Shown here: in pieces, positions 18,928 to 27,743 of the stretch | Numbering within the stretch: the stretch's first letter is position 1 | How the letters are laid out: every line of letters starts with the position of its first letter | Origin: Roseiarcus sp963781895 | GTDB lineage: Bacteria > Pseudomonadota > Alphaproteobacteria > Rhizobiales > Beijerinckiaceae | NCBI GenBank assembly: GCA_963781895.1 | Contig: CAWAIM010000034.1 | Coordinates: 16,382 to 80,381, forward strand | DNA length: 64,000 nucleotides | Direction: 5' to 3' | The notes under the pieces: generated by a model | What the model was told of the DNA's origin: nothing | The model's database searches: none | The model's input: the letters and a program-made list of their open reading frames with translations, nothing else | Made by a program: the position numbers and the translations under genes

Positions 18928-19117
18928 TGCAGCCTCCGGGATTATTTCGGCGCGAAACGCCGGACCACTTGCCCAATTCAAGGCCTGACGAATTGCGAAG
19001 TCAACACAAAGTGTTGTTACCATAATCGACAGCACCGTTATGGAATTGCCGATGTGGAAATACAAAATCGCGGAGCTAGCGCGCATTTCTCACGCAGTGA
19101 TGTTGTGACGCGTCTGA
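18928..19117. promoter_or_regulatory. Leader of the Ala-rich gene with a CAACAC-AAA-GTGTTG palindrome
   Basis: The stretch is more AT-rich than its surroundings. A perfect 6-bp inverted repeat with a three-base spacer is at 19002-19016, about 80 bases upstream of the ATG at 18927 on the minus strand, where an operator could sit. No regulator is known for this motif here. Confidence 0.3.
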
Positions 19118-19766
19118 TTGGGCGCGGACGCGGATTTCGACGCCATCCTGGATGCGCCGCAGTACGCACAGCGGGCGATGCCTGCCAACAAGGTCGGCCG
19201 TTCGACCGCGCGAGGCGGCGCCTTTCTTGGGCTTCGGCTCAGCGGCAGCGCCTGGACGGCATTGACCTCATCGACACGTTACGGGTTGCCGCGGCATGCG
19301 CATGTAGATGAAGCGTCTCGCCGAGACCTCGTCAGCAGGATCGCCAAGCGCGCTCTGGAGCCCCAGCGCCTCGGCGAAATGCTGCGAAACCTACGTCTCC
19401 GCGCCGGCTCGGGGCGCGAAGCGCAGAATCGCGACCGCCCAATTGGCCTGAACCTCCAGCGGGACGAACTGGCGAAGGATGCCGGTTGCTTGCAGCGACA
19501 TATCGCCACAGGTACGCCTCAGATCACGCCGGAAAAGATCGAGCGGCTGTGACCCCACCTGCCTCGTGACAAACTGCATCACGGACCGCCTGGGTTCCGG
19601 CAAGCTTATGCCCGGCTGCTCAAGGATTAGGCGACATTCAGGACGAGGAAATCCGCATCAGCCGCTCCAACGCCGTGCGGTGCGTAACCGCTATGACTTT
19701 CCTGCCGCGCCTGCGGTTCTCACTTTTGTTCGGGAGTGGCGTCCCGGAAGGGAGTCGAACCCCTGA
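19118..19766 (+). pseudogene. Decayed C-terminal part of a serine site-specific recombinase
   Basis: From about 19300 the translated frames show, in order, blocks typical of the C-terminal region of large serine recombinases: RIAKRALEPQRLGEML, then ITPEKIERL, an in-frame stop at 19550, PRDKLHHGPPGFRQAYARLL, another stop at 19628, then in a second frame IQDEEIRISRSNAV, and in a third VLTFVREWRPGRESNP. The last block reads into the 3' end of tRNA-Arg on the opposite strand, as recombinases next to their attachment site often do. No N-terminal catalytic domain is present. It is a relic of an integrated element; stops and frame changes mean no intact product. Confidence 0.7.
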
Positions 19767-19813
19767 CCCCAGGTTTAGGAAACCTGTGCTCTATCCTGCT
19801 GAGCTACCGGGAC
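19737..19813 (-). tRNA. tRNA-Arg (anticodon CCT)
   Basis: On the minus strand the acceptor GTCCCGG pairs with CCGGGAC, the anticodon stem CAGGT/ACCTG encloses TTCCTAA (anticodon CCT), and the T-arm reads GGGGTTCGACTCCC-like. A G discriminator and CCA are encoded. It decodes AGG. Its 3' end touches the recombinase relic, making it a likely past integration site. Confidence 0.95.
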
Positions 19814-19883
19814 TTGATGACAGCGCTGCGCGTCCGGAAAGACGCTATAAACGATCTCGCCTCGACACGGCAAAGGCTTTAGC

Positions 19884-20750
19884 ATGATTTTCCGTCTCGC
19901 GCACCGCCGCTGCGTACAAGTCGCGCCTTCTCGAGTCGCGGTCCGTTTTCGCGGCGGCTTCGTGTGCCTGACGCTCGGTTTGGTTGGCCCCGCCTTCGCG
20001 GAGTGCGGTTCGCCGGCGGGAATGGCGCGGGTCGTCGGCGTCGATCAACGCCTCGAAATCGCCCTCGAGGACGGCAGGCTCGTGAGGCTCGCGGGTCTCC
20101 AAACGCCCGACCCCGTGCGTGGCGCGCCGGAAACAGCGAAAGCCGCACGTGATTTTTTGATCGCCCGTCTCCTTGGTCGGAATGTGGAACTTAGTTTGAT
20201 GGCCGACGGCACGGATCGATGGGGCAGGGTCATGGTCGATCTGTCCCTCCCCGGGGTTCCGGACGGGGCGCCCAGATCAATCGCGTCGGCGCTTCTCGGG
20301 GCGGGCTTTGCCCGTGTTTGGCCGGAATTTGAAACGCGCGGTTGCTCCGCCTCGCGCCTTGCCATCGAGGACGGGGCGCGACGGACTGGGCGTGGAATGT
20401 GGCGCGACCCTGAATATTCGGTGATCCAATCGTCCAACGCGTCCGAGTTGCGGAAACGCGACGGTCAATTCGTTGTCATTGAGGGCAGGGTGCGCAGGGT
20501 TGGCTTTGGCCGCTCGCGCCTTTATCTAGACCTTGCTCCCTTTGGCGGTCCAACGATCGTCATCGCACGCAAGCTGGAGCCGGCTTTCGAGCGAGCGGGC
20601 CGTCCGGTAGGCGCGCTCGTTGGACAGACGATCCGGGCGCGCGGCGCGCTCGACGACCGGTTTGGCCCAAGAATCGAGGTTGGCGAACCGGCGATGATCG
20701 AAATTATGCGTCGTTCCGACGCATTTGGAGAGGCGAAACCGCGTCCATGA
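19884..20750 (+). CDS. Thermonuclease (SNase)-fold exported protein
   Basis: A 288-residue protein with an N-terminal signal-like segment (FVCLTLGLVGPAFA) followed by an OB-fold of the staphylococcal nuclease type (VRLAGLQTPD, ARDFLIARLLGR, DRWGRVMVDL, GRGMW). SNase catalysis needs paired Arg and Asp/Glu residues; some strands match, but I cannot confirm the full active site, so it may be a non-catalytic relative. A second small beta domain follows. Its stop overlaps the M48 protease start (ATGA), suggesting one transcript with the next two genes. Confidence 0.8.
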   Translation: MIFRLAHRRCVQVAPSRVAVRFRGGFVCLTLGLVGPAFAECGSPAGMARVVGVDQRLEIALEDGRLVRLAGLQTPDPVRGAPETAKAARDFLIARLLGRNVELSLMADGTDRWGRVMVDLSLPGVPDGAPRSIASALLGAGFARVWPEFETRGCSASRLAIEDGARRTGRGMWRDPEYSVIQSSNASELRKRDGQFVVIEGRVRRVGFGRSRLYLDLAPFGGPTIVIARKLEPAFERAGRPVGALVGQTIRARGALDDRFGPRIEVGEPAMIEIMRRSDAFGEAKPRP

Positions 20751-22243
20751 GCGAGTGCCAACCAGGAGACGCGACGACACCCGCCGCGCGCGCACGCCGA
20801 AAGCGCGTCGCCTTGTTCCTGGCAAGCGCGCTCAGCCTTGTTGTCGCGGCTTGCGCAACCATCGATCAACCGCCCGCGCCCGGCAACGTCGCGCCCGTAG
20901 CCGTACCGCGGACCACCGGCGGCGCTCCTCCCAGTCCGGAGCGCAAACGCCTGATGGAGGCCTTCGGCGGCGTGTATTATGCGCCCGCGACGGAGGCTTT
21001 TGTGAATGACGTTCTCGTCAAGTTGGCGCCGGCCCCGGTCTCATCTGGGCAGCCCTATCACGTCACTCTGCTCAATTCGCCTGTCGTCAACGCCTTCGCC
21101 CTGCCCTCTGGCGATCTCTTCGTCACGCGCGGCCTAGTCGCGCTCGCCGACGATACATCCGAGATCGCGGCCGTGATGGCGCATGAGATCGCCCACGTGA
21201 CGGCGCGCCACGCCGCTCAGCGGGCCGAATTCGAAAAGACGACGGCGCTGTTCATGCGCGTGAATTCGCAGGTGCTTGACCACTGGCAGGCCCCGGACGA
21301 GGTCGAAGCCCGCTCGAAACTGTCGATCGCCCGCTTTTCCCGTCAACAGGAGTTCGAGGCGGATCAGATCGGCATCAAGAACATCGCCAAGGCCGGATAC
21401 GACCCGTATGCCGCGGCGCGGTTCCTCACCGCGCTTGGCGAATGGAGCGCGCTGAACTCCTCAATCAAGGGCGCGGGATCAGCCGACCGCCCGGACATGA
21501 TGGCGACTCATCCCTCGACCCCAGAGCGGATCGCCCAGGCCGTCGCAGAAGCCAGGCAATTCGGCGCGCCCGGCATCGGCGAGGCGGGACGTAATGCCTA
21601 TCTCGCCGCTATCGACGGCCTGGCCTTTGGCGACGACCCTTCACAAGGGGTGGTGCGCGGAACCGCGTTCATACATCCGAAACTCGGCTTCGCCTTCGAA
21701 GCGCCGGAGGGCTTCACCCTGGAGAATCAGTCAGCCGCTCTGATCGGTGTCGGCGAGGCGGGCGGACAGGCTCTGCGCCTGGACAGCATCCCGATCGCCA
21801 ATTCCACAAGCGTCACCGGCGCGATCGCCTCGGGCTGGATCGATAGTCTCAAAACTACCTCGGTCGAGACGATGCAGATCGGCGGCCTCGAGGCCGCCAC
21901 CGCAGTGGCGCAAGGCCAGCAGTGGAGCTTCCGTCTAGGCGCGGTGCGGCTGAACGGACGGCTTTATCGGCTCATTTTCGCCGCGCATACACTTTCTCCC
22001 GCCGTCGACGCCCGGTTTCGGGCCTCACTCGAGTCGTTTCACTTGTTGAACGCGCAGGATTCGGCGCTTGCCGCCGCGCAGAGAATCAAAATCGTGGAAG
22101 CGGCAGGCGGTGACACGCCGGAGACAATGGCTGCGCGGATGTCATTCCTACCGAGTTCGCTCGATCAGTTCTTGATCCTCAACGGCCTGGAGCGGGGCGC
22201 GCCCTTGGTTGCAGGTGAGCGGTACAAGATCATCGCGGAATGA
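20747..22243 (+). CDS. M48-family metalloprotease, probable lipoprotein
   Basis: Zinc protease with the HEIAH motif at residues 146-150 and a downstream EFEADQIG third ligand. The N terminus ends in a lipobox-like VVAAC, so it is probably an outer-membrane-facing lipoprotein similar to BepA, which edits outer-membrane protein assembly. A C-terminal beta region (about residues 300-430) and a short LysM-like tail (DQFLILNGLERGAPLVAGERYKII) are seen in 498 residues. It overlaps genes on both sides by ATGA, in an SNase-M48-rdgB operon. Confidence 0.88.
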   Translation: MSECQPGDATTPAARARRKRVALFLASALSLVVAACATIDQPPAPGNVAPVAVPRTTGGAPPSPERKRLMEAFGGVYYAPATEAFVNDVLVKLAPAPVSSGQPYHVTLLNSPVVNAFALPSGDLFVTRGLVALADDTSEIAAVMAHEIAHVTARHAAQRAEFEKTTALFMRVNSQVLDHWQAPDEVEARSKLSIARFSRQQEFEADQIGIKNIAKAGYDPYAAARFLTALGEWSALNSSIKGAGSADRPDMMATHPSTPERIAQAVAEARQFGAPGIGEAGRNAYLAAIDGLAFGDDPSQGVVRGTAFIHPKLGFAFEAPEGFTLENQSAALIGVGEAGGQALRLDSIPIANSTSVTGAIASGWIDSLKTTSVETMQIGGLEAATAVAQGQQWSFRLGAVRLNGRLYRLIFAAHTLSPAVDARFRASLESFHLLNAQDSALAAAQRIKIVEAAGGDTPETMAARMSFLPSSLDQFLILNGLERGAPLVAGERYKIIAE

Positions 22244-22890
22244 GCGTGGAAACCACTCCTCTGGGCGCGCATCGCCGGCTCTCCGGACGGGTTGTCGCCG
22301 CGACCCACAATGCCGGCAAGCTGCGCGAGATGCGCGAGCTTCTGTCCCCGCATGGGATCAACGCGGTCGGCGCTGCGGAATTGAATCTTTTCGAGCCCGA
22401 AGAGACCGGATTGACCTTCCGGGACAACGCCGTGCTGAAGGCTCAAGCCGCCGCGCACGGCGCGGGCGTGACGGCGCTTGCTGACGATTCGGGACTCTGT
22501 GTCGAGGCGCTCGGCGGCGCGCCCGGGATCTATTCCGCGCGCTGGGCGGGCGACGCCAGGGACTTTACTGTGGCGATGGCGCGCGTCGAGAGGGAACTCG
22601 GCGCCATCGGCGCGCCTCCGCCATGGCGGGCTCATTTCATCAGCGTGCTGGCGCTCGCTTGGCCGGACGGGCGGGTCGAAACCTTTGAGGGCCGCGTCGA
22701 CGGCGATTTGGTCTTCCCGCCGCGCGGGACGACGGGCTTCGGCTACGATCCCATTTTCCGGCCCGACGGCCATGCGCGGACCTTCGGCGAAATGAGCGCC
22801 GCGGAAAAGCACGGACTGCCGGCCGACGGTTCGCTCGCCTTGTCGCATCGCGCCCGGGCCTTTCAGAAGCTTGCGCGTGCAAGTTTGTGA
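22240..22890 (+). CDS. rdgB: Non-canonical purine NTP pyrophosphatase (ITP/XTP/dITP)
   Basis: Hydrolyses deaminated purine triphosphates to keep inosine and xanthine out of DNA and RNA. The family motifs are present: ATHNAGKLREM near residue 20, ALADDSGLCVEAL with the catalytic Asp, SARWAG, and the GFGYDPIF loop. It has 216 residues. The start overlaps the M48 stop by four bases. A 161-base stretch without clear coding separates it from the rhamnose operon. Confidence 0.95.
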   Translation: MSVETTPLGAHRRLSGRVVAATHNAGKLREMRELLSPHGINAVGAAELNLFEPEETGLTFRDNAVLKAQAAAHGAGVTALADDSGLCVEALGGAPGIYSARWAGDARDFTVAMARVERELGAIGAPPPWRAHFISVLALAWPDGRVETFEGRVDGDLVFPPRGTTGFGYDPIFRPDGHARTFGEMSAAEKHGLPADGSLALSHRARAFQKLARASL

Positions 22891-23051
22891 AATCCCCCCG
22901 AGCGGCGTGCCTCACGGACGACGGGCGACGCAGCGCCGAATTAAGGAAAAGCGCGGTCAGGGGTGGCGATGGGCGGCGGGTTCTGGCAAGGAATGCGCCG
23001 CCCGCCGGGCAGCCGGCGAGTGGATTCGATTTTTGGTCGGCAGGCTGAGCG

Positions 23052-23606
23052 ATGCGGGTTGAAAACACGGCCATTCCAGCGGTCAAGATCCTGACGCCGA
23101 AGAAACACGGCGATGAGCGCGGTTTCTTTTCCGAGGTCTACAGCCGATCGGCTTGGGAGGCAGCCGGCCTAGACTTCGTGTTTGTGCAGGACAACCATTC
23201 GTTTTCCGCCGCTGTAGGCACGTTGCGCGGGTTGCATTACCAAACGCCGCCCTTTGCGCAGGGCAAACTCGTGCGAGTCACCCGGGGCCGCATCCTCGAT
23301 GTCGCGGTGGACATTCGCCGATCGTCGCCGACATTCGGAAAATTCATCGCGGTCGAGCTGTCGGCCGACAATTGGCGCCAGTTGTTGGTGCCGGTCGGCT
23401 TCGCGCACGGTTTCCTGACACTGGAGCCGAACGCCGAAGTTCTCTACAAAGCGACCGCGCCCTATTCGCCGGCCCACGATTTCGGCGTCGCCTGGGACGA
23501 TCCCGATATTGGGGTCGATTGGCCCGCTCCGGCGGTCGAGCCGATATTGTCGGACAAGGACCGGCGTTGGCCCCGGCTCAAGCATGCGCAGGCATTGTTC
23601 GAATGA
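23052..23606 (+). CDS. rfbC: dTDP-4-dehydrorhamnose 3,5-epimerase
   Basis: Third enzyme of dTDP-L-rhamnose synthesis, a cupin-fold epimerase. The catalytic His is in LRGLHYQ and the Tyr in EVLYKAT; the FVQDNHSF and VPVGFAHGF blocks are typical. The 184-residue length fits. It opens an rfbC-rfbD-rfbB-rfbA operon whose product, dTDP-rhamnose, would feed LPS, exopolysaccharide or protein glycosylation. Confidence 0.97.
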   Translation: MRVENTAIPAVKILTPKKHGDERGFFSEVYSRSAWEAAGLDFVFVQDNHSFSAAVGTLRGLHYQTPPFAQGKLVRVTRGRILDVAVDIRRSSPTFGKFIAVELSADNWRQLLVPVGFAHGFLTLEPNAEVLYKATAPYSPAHDFGVAWDDPDIGVDWPAPAVEPILSDKDRRWPRLKHAQALFE

Positions 23607-24481
23607 TGCGGATCGTGGTCACGGGATCCAAGGGCCAGGTGGCGACCTCGCTGATCGAGCGCGCGGGCCCCGAGTTTGAGATCGTCGCGCTCGGCCGCCC
23701 GACTTTCGCTCTCGAGGATCGCGACAGCGTGCTCGCGGGCCTGGAGGCCTCGCGAGCGGACGCGGTGGTCAACGCCGCGGCCTATACCGCGGTCGACAAG
23801 GCCGAGACGGAAGAGGCCGTCGCCTGCGCCATCAACGGTGAAGGCGCGGGGCATGTCGCGGAAGGCGCCGCCCGGATCGGCGCGCCCTTGCTGCACCTTT
23901 CGACGGACTACGTGTTCGACGGCGCGCTCGATCGACCTTACCGCGAGGAGGACCCGACCGGTCCGACCTGCGCCTACGGCCGCTCCAAGCTGATCGGCGA
24001 AAAGCTGGTCGCCGCGCGCTGTCCCAACAGCGTCATTCTGCGCACCGCTTGGGTCTACAGCCCGTTCGGGGCGAATTTCTTGCGCACGATGCTGCGGCTC
24101 AGCGAGACGCGCGAGGAGATCGGGGTCGTCGCCGATCAGCGTGGCAATCCGACCTCGGCCCAGGACATCGCCGACGCACTGCTCGCTGTCGCGGCCAGGG
24201 TCCGGAGCGATTCTTCCCCGATGCTGCGCGGCATTTTCCACATGACCGGATCGGGCGAAACGACTTGGGCGGACTTCGCCGAGGCGATCTTCCGAGAGGC
24301 CGCAGCCCGTGGGCGCCGCTCCACGCGGGTCAAACGCATCGCGACGGGCGATTACCCCACCCCAGCGCGCCGCCCAGCGAATTCCCGCCTCGACAACGAA
24401 AAGCTGCGCCGGGTATACGGCGTCGCATTGCCCGATTGGCGCGAGTCGGTGGCGGCATGCTGCGCGCGGTTGATCGTGTGA
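23603..24481 (+). CDS. rfbD: dTDP-4-dehydrorhamnose reductase
   Basis: Reduces dTDP-4-keto-rhamnose to dTDP-L-rhamnose with NAD(P)H. The N-terminal nucleotide motif is VTGSKGQVATSL, and the SDR triad includes STDYVFDG and YGRSKLIGEK. The true start is the ATGA overlap with rfbC at 23603; the open frame extending back to 23153 runs inside rfbC in another frame and is not coding. It has 292 residues. Confidence 0.96.
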   Translation: MMRIVVTGSKGQVATSLIERAGPEFEIVALGRPTFALEDRDSVLAGLEASRADAVVNAAAYTAVDKAETEEAVACAINGEGAGHVAEGAARIGAPLLHLSTDYVFDGALDRPYREEDPTGPTCAYGRSKLIGEKLVAARCPNSVILRTAWVYSPFGANFLRTMLRLSETREEIGVVADQRGNPTSAQDIADALLAVAARVRSDSSPMLRGIFHMTGSGETTWADFAEAIFREAAARGRRSTRVKRIATGDYPTPARRPANSRLDNEKLRRVYGVALPDWRESVAACCARLIV

Positions 24482-24581
24482 TCGATTGGCCTCGGGCGGC
24501 AAGCTTGCCGATCGATCGGCGGATCGACGGTCGCGAGCCAAAATAGTTCGCCCCGACCTTGGAGATTCCATGGGAGATTCG

Positions 24582-25700
24582 ATGCAACGTAGGGTTCTGG
24601 TAACCGGAGGCGCCGGGTTTATCGGGTCTGCCGTGTGCCGGCATCTCGTCGGAGCGGGCTGCTCGGTTTTGAACGTCGACGCGCTAACCTATGCCGGCAA
24701 TCTGCAATCGCTGGCGACGATCGACAATTCGCCGAACTACCGCTTCGCCAAAATCGACATCTGCGACCGGCGCGCGCTCACGGAGGCGTTCGCGGCCTTC
24801 GAGCCGGAGCAGGTGATCCACTTGGCCGCCGAAAGTCACGTCGATCGCTCGATCACGGCGGGCGACGCGTTCATCCAGACGAATATCGTCGGCACATTCT
24901 CGATGCTGGAAGCGGCCAGAGCTTATTGGCAAGCGCTGACCCCGCCCAGGCGCGACCGGTTTCGCTTTCTGCATGTGTCGACCGACGAGGTCTATGGCTC
25001 GCTTGGCGATGACGGCTTGTTCGCGGAGACGACGCCTTATGATCCGAGTTCGCCCTATTCGGCATCGAAGGCCGCATCTGATCACCTGGTCTCGGCCTGG
25101 GCGCGCACCTATGGCTTCCCCGCAGTGATTTCGAATTGCTCGAACAATTACGGGCCCTATCATTTCCCCGAGAAGCTGATCCCACTGATCATCCTCAACG
25201 CCATCCACGAAAAGTCGCTGCCGGTCTATGGAGCGGGGGGGAACGTGCGCGACTGGCTGTTCGTTGAGGACCATGCGCGCGCCCTCGATCTCATCGTAAG
25301 CGGCGGACGCATCGGGGAAAAATACAATGTCGGCGGTCGGAACGAGCGACGCAACATCGACGTCGTGCGTCGCATCTGCGCCATCCTCGATCGTCTGCGC
25401 CCCGCCGGCCGGCCACACGAATCTTTGATCACTTTCGTCTCTGATCGGCCCGGGCATGATTTGCGCTATGCGATCGACGCCGCCAAACTCGAGCGGGAAC
25501 TCGGCTGGCGCCCGCTGGAGACGTTCGACAGCGGCATCGAGAAGACGGTTCGCTGGTATTTGGACAACGAATGGTGGTGGCGCCCGTTGCGCGAGAAGGT
25601 CTATGCCGGCGAACGGCTGGGCGCCCTCGACGAGGAGGCGCGGCGAAAGCCGGCGAACGCGCCACCCGCCGCCGAGGCGCCGGCCACAACCCAGGGCTGA
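24582..25700 (+). CDS. rfbB: dTDP-glucose 4,6-dehydratase
   Basis: Second enzyme of the rhamnose pathway. The NAD motif VTGGAGFIGS, the catalytic STDEVYG and the YSASKAASD (Tyr-x3-Lys) motifs are present. Two start codons, at 24570 and 24582, each have a GGAG sequence five bases upstream because the short string GGAGATTC-ATG is duplicated; 24582 gives the canonical N terminus. The C terminus has a short Pro/Ala-rich extension. It lies 100 bases after rfbD, the widest gap in the operon. Confidence 0.95.
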   Translation: MQRRVLVTGGAGFIGSAVCRHLVGAGCSVLNVDALTYAGNLQSLATIDNSPNYRFAKIDICDRRALTEAFAAFEPEQVIHLAAESHVDRSITAGDAFIQTNIVGTFSMLEAARAYWQALTPPRRDRFRFLHVSTDEVYGSLGDDGLFAETTPYDPSSPYSASKAASDHLVSAWARTYGFPAVISNCSNNYGPYHFPEKLIPLIILNAIHEKSLPVYGAGGNVRDWLFVEDHARALDLIVSGGRIGEKYNVGGRNERRNIDVVRRICAILDRLRPAGRPHESLITFVSDRPGHDLRYAIDAAKLERELGWRPLETFDSGIEKTVRWYLDNEWWWRPLREKVYAGERLGALDEEARRKPANAPPAAEAPATTQG

Positions 25701-25707
25701 TCGATCG

Positions 25708-26598
25708 ATGAAGGGCATCATTTTGGCGGGCGGCGCGGGCACGCGCCTGCATCCGATCACTTTGGCGGTCTCCAAGCAGCTGATCCCCATCTACGACAAG
25801 CCGATGATCTATTATCCGTTGTCGGTCGTCATGCTGGCGGGGATTCGAGAGGTTCTCGTCATTTCGACGCCGCACGATTTGCCGCTGTTTCGCCGTTTGC
25901 TCGGCGACGGAAGCGAATGGGGCATGCGGATCGAATATGCCGAGCAGCCGAAGCCCAACGGACTCGCGCAGGCGTTCGTGATCGGCGAGACGTTCATCGG
26001 CGGCAGTCCAGCGATGCTGGTTCTTGGCGATAATATGTTCTACGGCGCAGGATTGGGCGAGCAGCTCCGCCGGGCGGCCAAACGTCGGCACGGCGCGACC
26101 GTTTTCGCGTATCACGTGCCTGACCCTGAGCGCTACGGCGTCGTCGAATTCGATCGCTCCGGGCGCGCCATCTCCATCGAGGAAAAACCGGCCGAGCCCA
26201 AATCGCATTGGGCGGTGACCGGGCTCTATTTTTACGATTCCAGAGTGGTCGAGATCGCCAAGGCGCTGGAACCCTCGCCGCGCGGCGAATACGAGATTAC
26301 CGACGTCAATCGCATCTATCTCGAAGCCGGCCAACTGAATGTCGAGCGCATGGGGCGCGGCTTCGCCTGGCTCGATACCGGAACCCCGGATTCGCTGGTT
26401 GACGCGGCGAGTTTCGTGCGAACCCTCGAATTGCGTCAGGGATTCAAGATCAGCTGTCCCGAGGAAATCGCCTTCGATCTCGGCTTCATTGACGCCGCCC
26501 AGTTCGAGCGGATCATCGAGCGTTTCGGAAAGAACGCATACGGCCAGTATCTGCGCTCCGTGCTGGAGGAGCACCGTCAGAGGCCGAGCGGACTCTGA
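25708..26598 (+). CDS. rfbA: Glucose-1-phosphate thymidylyltransferase
   Basis: First enzyme of the pathway, joining dTTP and glucose-1-phosphate. The signature MKGIILAGGAGTRLHP begins the protein; VLGDNMFYG, EEKPAEPKS and AWLDTGTPDSL are the family's sugar and metal sites. The start at 25708 is set by this motif; the longer open frame from 25456 lies within rfbB. It has 296 residues and completes the rfbCDBA set. Confidence 0.97.
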   Translation: MKGIILAGGAGTRLHPITLAVSKQLIPIYDKPMIYYPLSVVMLAGIREVLVISTPHDLPLFRRLLGDGSEWGMRIEYAEQPKPNGLAQAFVIGETFIGGSPAMLVLGDNMFYGAGLGEQLRRAAKRRHGATVFAYHVPDPERYGVVEFDRSGRAISIEEKPAEPKSHWAVTGLYFYDSRVVEIAKALEPSPRGEYEITDVNRIYLEAGQLNVERMGRGFAWLDTGTPDSLVDAASFVRTLELRQGFKISCPEEIAFDLGFIDAAQFERIIERFGKNAYGQYLRSVLEEHRQRPSGL

Positions 26599-26732
26599 CT
26601 TTTGTGCGGCCGGTCGCTTCTACTTATCCTGAGCTCCGCCCGCGCCCCGACCCAAAGACGGCGCCCGAATTGCGACGGCCGCATCGCCGAAGTAACATCG
26701 CTCCCGATCTCGGCAGCGAGAAAGGAAGGGCG

Positions 26733-27707
26733 ATGAGCGAAAAGCCGCGACGGGACGCCCCGCGCGCGGGCCAGCCGAGGGCCGGCGATCTCGGCTTTGA
26801 TATCAATCGCGCCCTCAAATCCATTGTCACGATCCAGTCGTCGATTCCGGAGGATGCTTTCACCGCCCAGACGCTCGGCGACCAACGGTCAGGCAGCGGC
26901 GTTGTCATCCGCGACAATGGCCTCGTGTTGACGATCGGCTACCTCGTCACCGAGGCTGAAAGCGTCTGGCTCGGCAACGCGGATGGCCGCGTCGTCCCCG
27001 GCCACGCGCTTGCGGTCGATCCGGAGACTGGGTTCGGGCTGGTGCAGGCTCTCGACCAACTCGACTGTCCAACGCTTGAATTTGGCCGCTCGGGCGAGGC
27101 GAAGCTCGGCGATCCGGTGATTGTCGCGGCCGGCGGCGGCGCGAAGACCGTGCGCGCCACCATCGTCGGCAAACAGGAATTCGCCGGCTATTGGGAATAT
27201 TTCCTCGACGAGGCGATTTTCACCGCGCCCGCTCATCCCTTCTGGGGCGGCGCGGGCGCCATCGACGGCGCAGGCAGGCTGCTGGGCGTAGGCTCCCTGC
27301 ACGTCGAGCAGGTGAGTGCGCAGGCCGGGACGCGCGACACCAATATGATCGTGCCGATCGACCTCTTGCCGCCGATCCTCGACGATCTCCTCGCCTATGG
27401 CCGGGTTAACAAGCCGGCGCGACCGTGGCTTGGGGTTTACTCGGCCGAACGAGATGACGAGATTGTCGTGGCGGCAGTGGCGGAACGCGGCCCGGCGGCA
27501 GCGGCCGGGCTGCGCCGCGGCGACATTGTCGCGAGCGTGCGCGGCGCGGAGATTGCCGATCTTGGCGACTTCTATCGCAAGGTTTGGAATTGTGGGGCGG
27601 CCGGCGTCGAAGTTCCGATCGAAGTCATTCGTGACGGACGCGCGCTCGCCCTGCGGATCCAGTCGGCTGATCGAACCGGATTCCTCAAGCGGCCGCGATT
27701 GCAGTGA
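26733..27707 (+). CDS. HtrA-like serine protease homologue with PDZ domain, catalytically degenerate
   Basis: A 324-residue protein with a trypsin-like fold and a C-terminal PDZ domain (about residues 215-310; RPWLGVY, VAERGPAAAAGLRRGDIV). The catalytic residues of the S1C family are missing: where HtrA has TNNHVV the sequence reads LTIGYLVTEAE, and where it has GNSGGP it reads FWGGAGAI. It has no clear signal peptide. The GGAAGG ribosome site supports the ATG at 26733 rather than 26604. Similar pseudo-proteases occur in other Hyphomicrobiales. A binding or scaffold role is inferred. Confidence 0.8.
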   Translation: MSEKPRRDAPRAGQPRAGDLGFDINRALKSIVTIQSSIPEDAFTAQTLGDQRSGSGVVIRDNGLVLTIGYLVTEAESVWLGNADGRVVPGHALAVDPETGFGLVQALDQLDCPTLEFGRSGEAKLGDPVIVAAGGGAKTVRATIVGKQEFAGYWEYFLDEAIFTAPAHPFWGGAGAIDGAGRLLGVGSLHVEQVSAQAGTRDTNMIVPIDLLPPILDDLLAYGRVNKPARPWLGVYSAERDDEIVVAAVAERGPAAAAGLRRGDIVASVRGAEIADLGDFYRKVWNCGAAGVEVPIEVIRDGRALALRIQSADRTGFLKRPRLQ

Positions 27708-27743
27708 GGGCGCGAAGCGGGCGGGCGACTACCCGTCCCTCGG

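Noticed and set aside
24684..25790. 368-codon minus-strand open frame over rfbB
   Set aside because: Shadow of rfbB; the plus strand carries all the dehydratase motifs.
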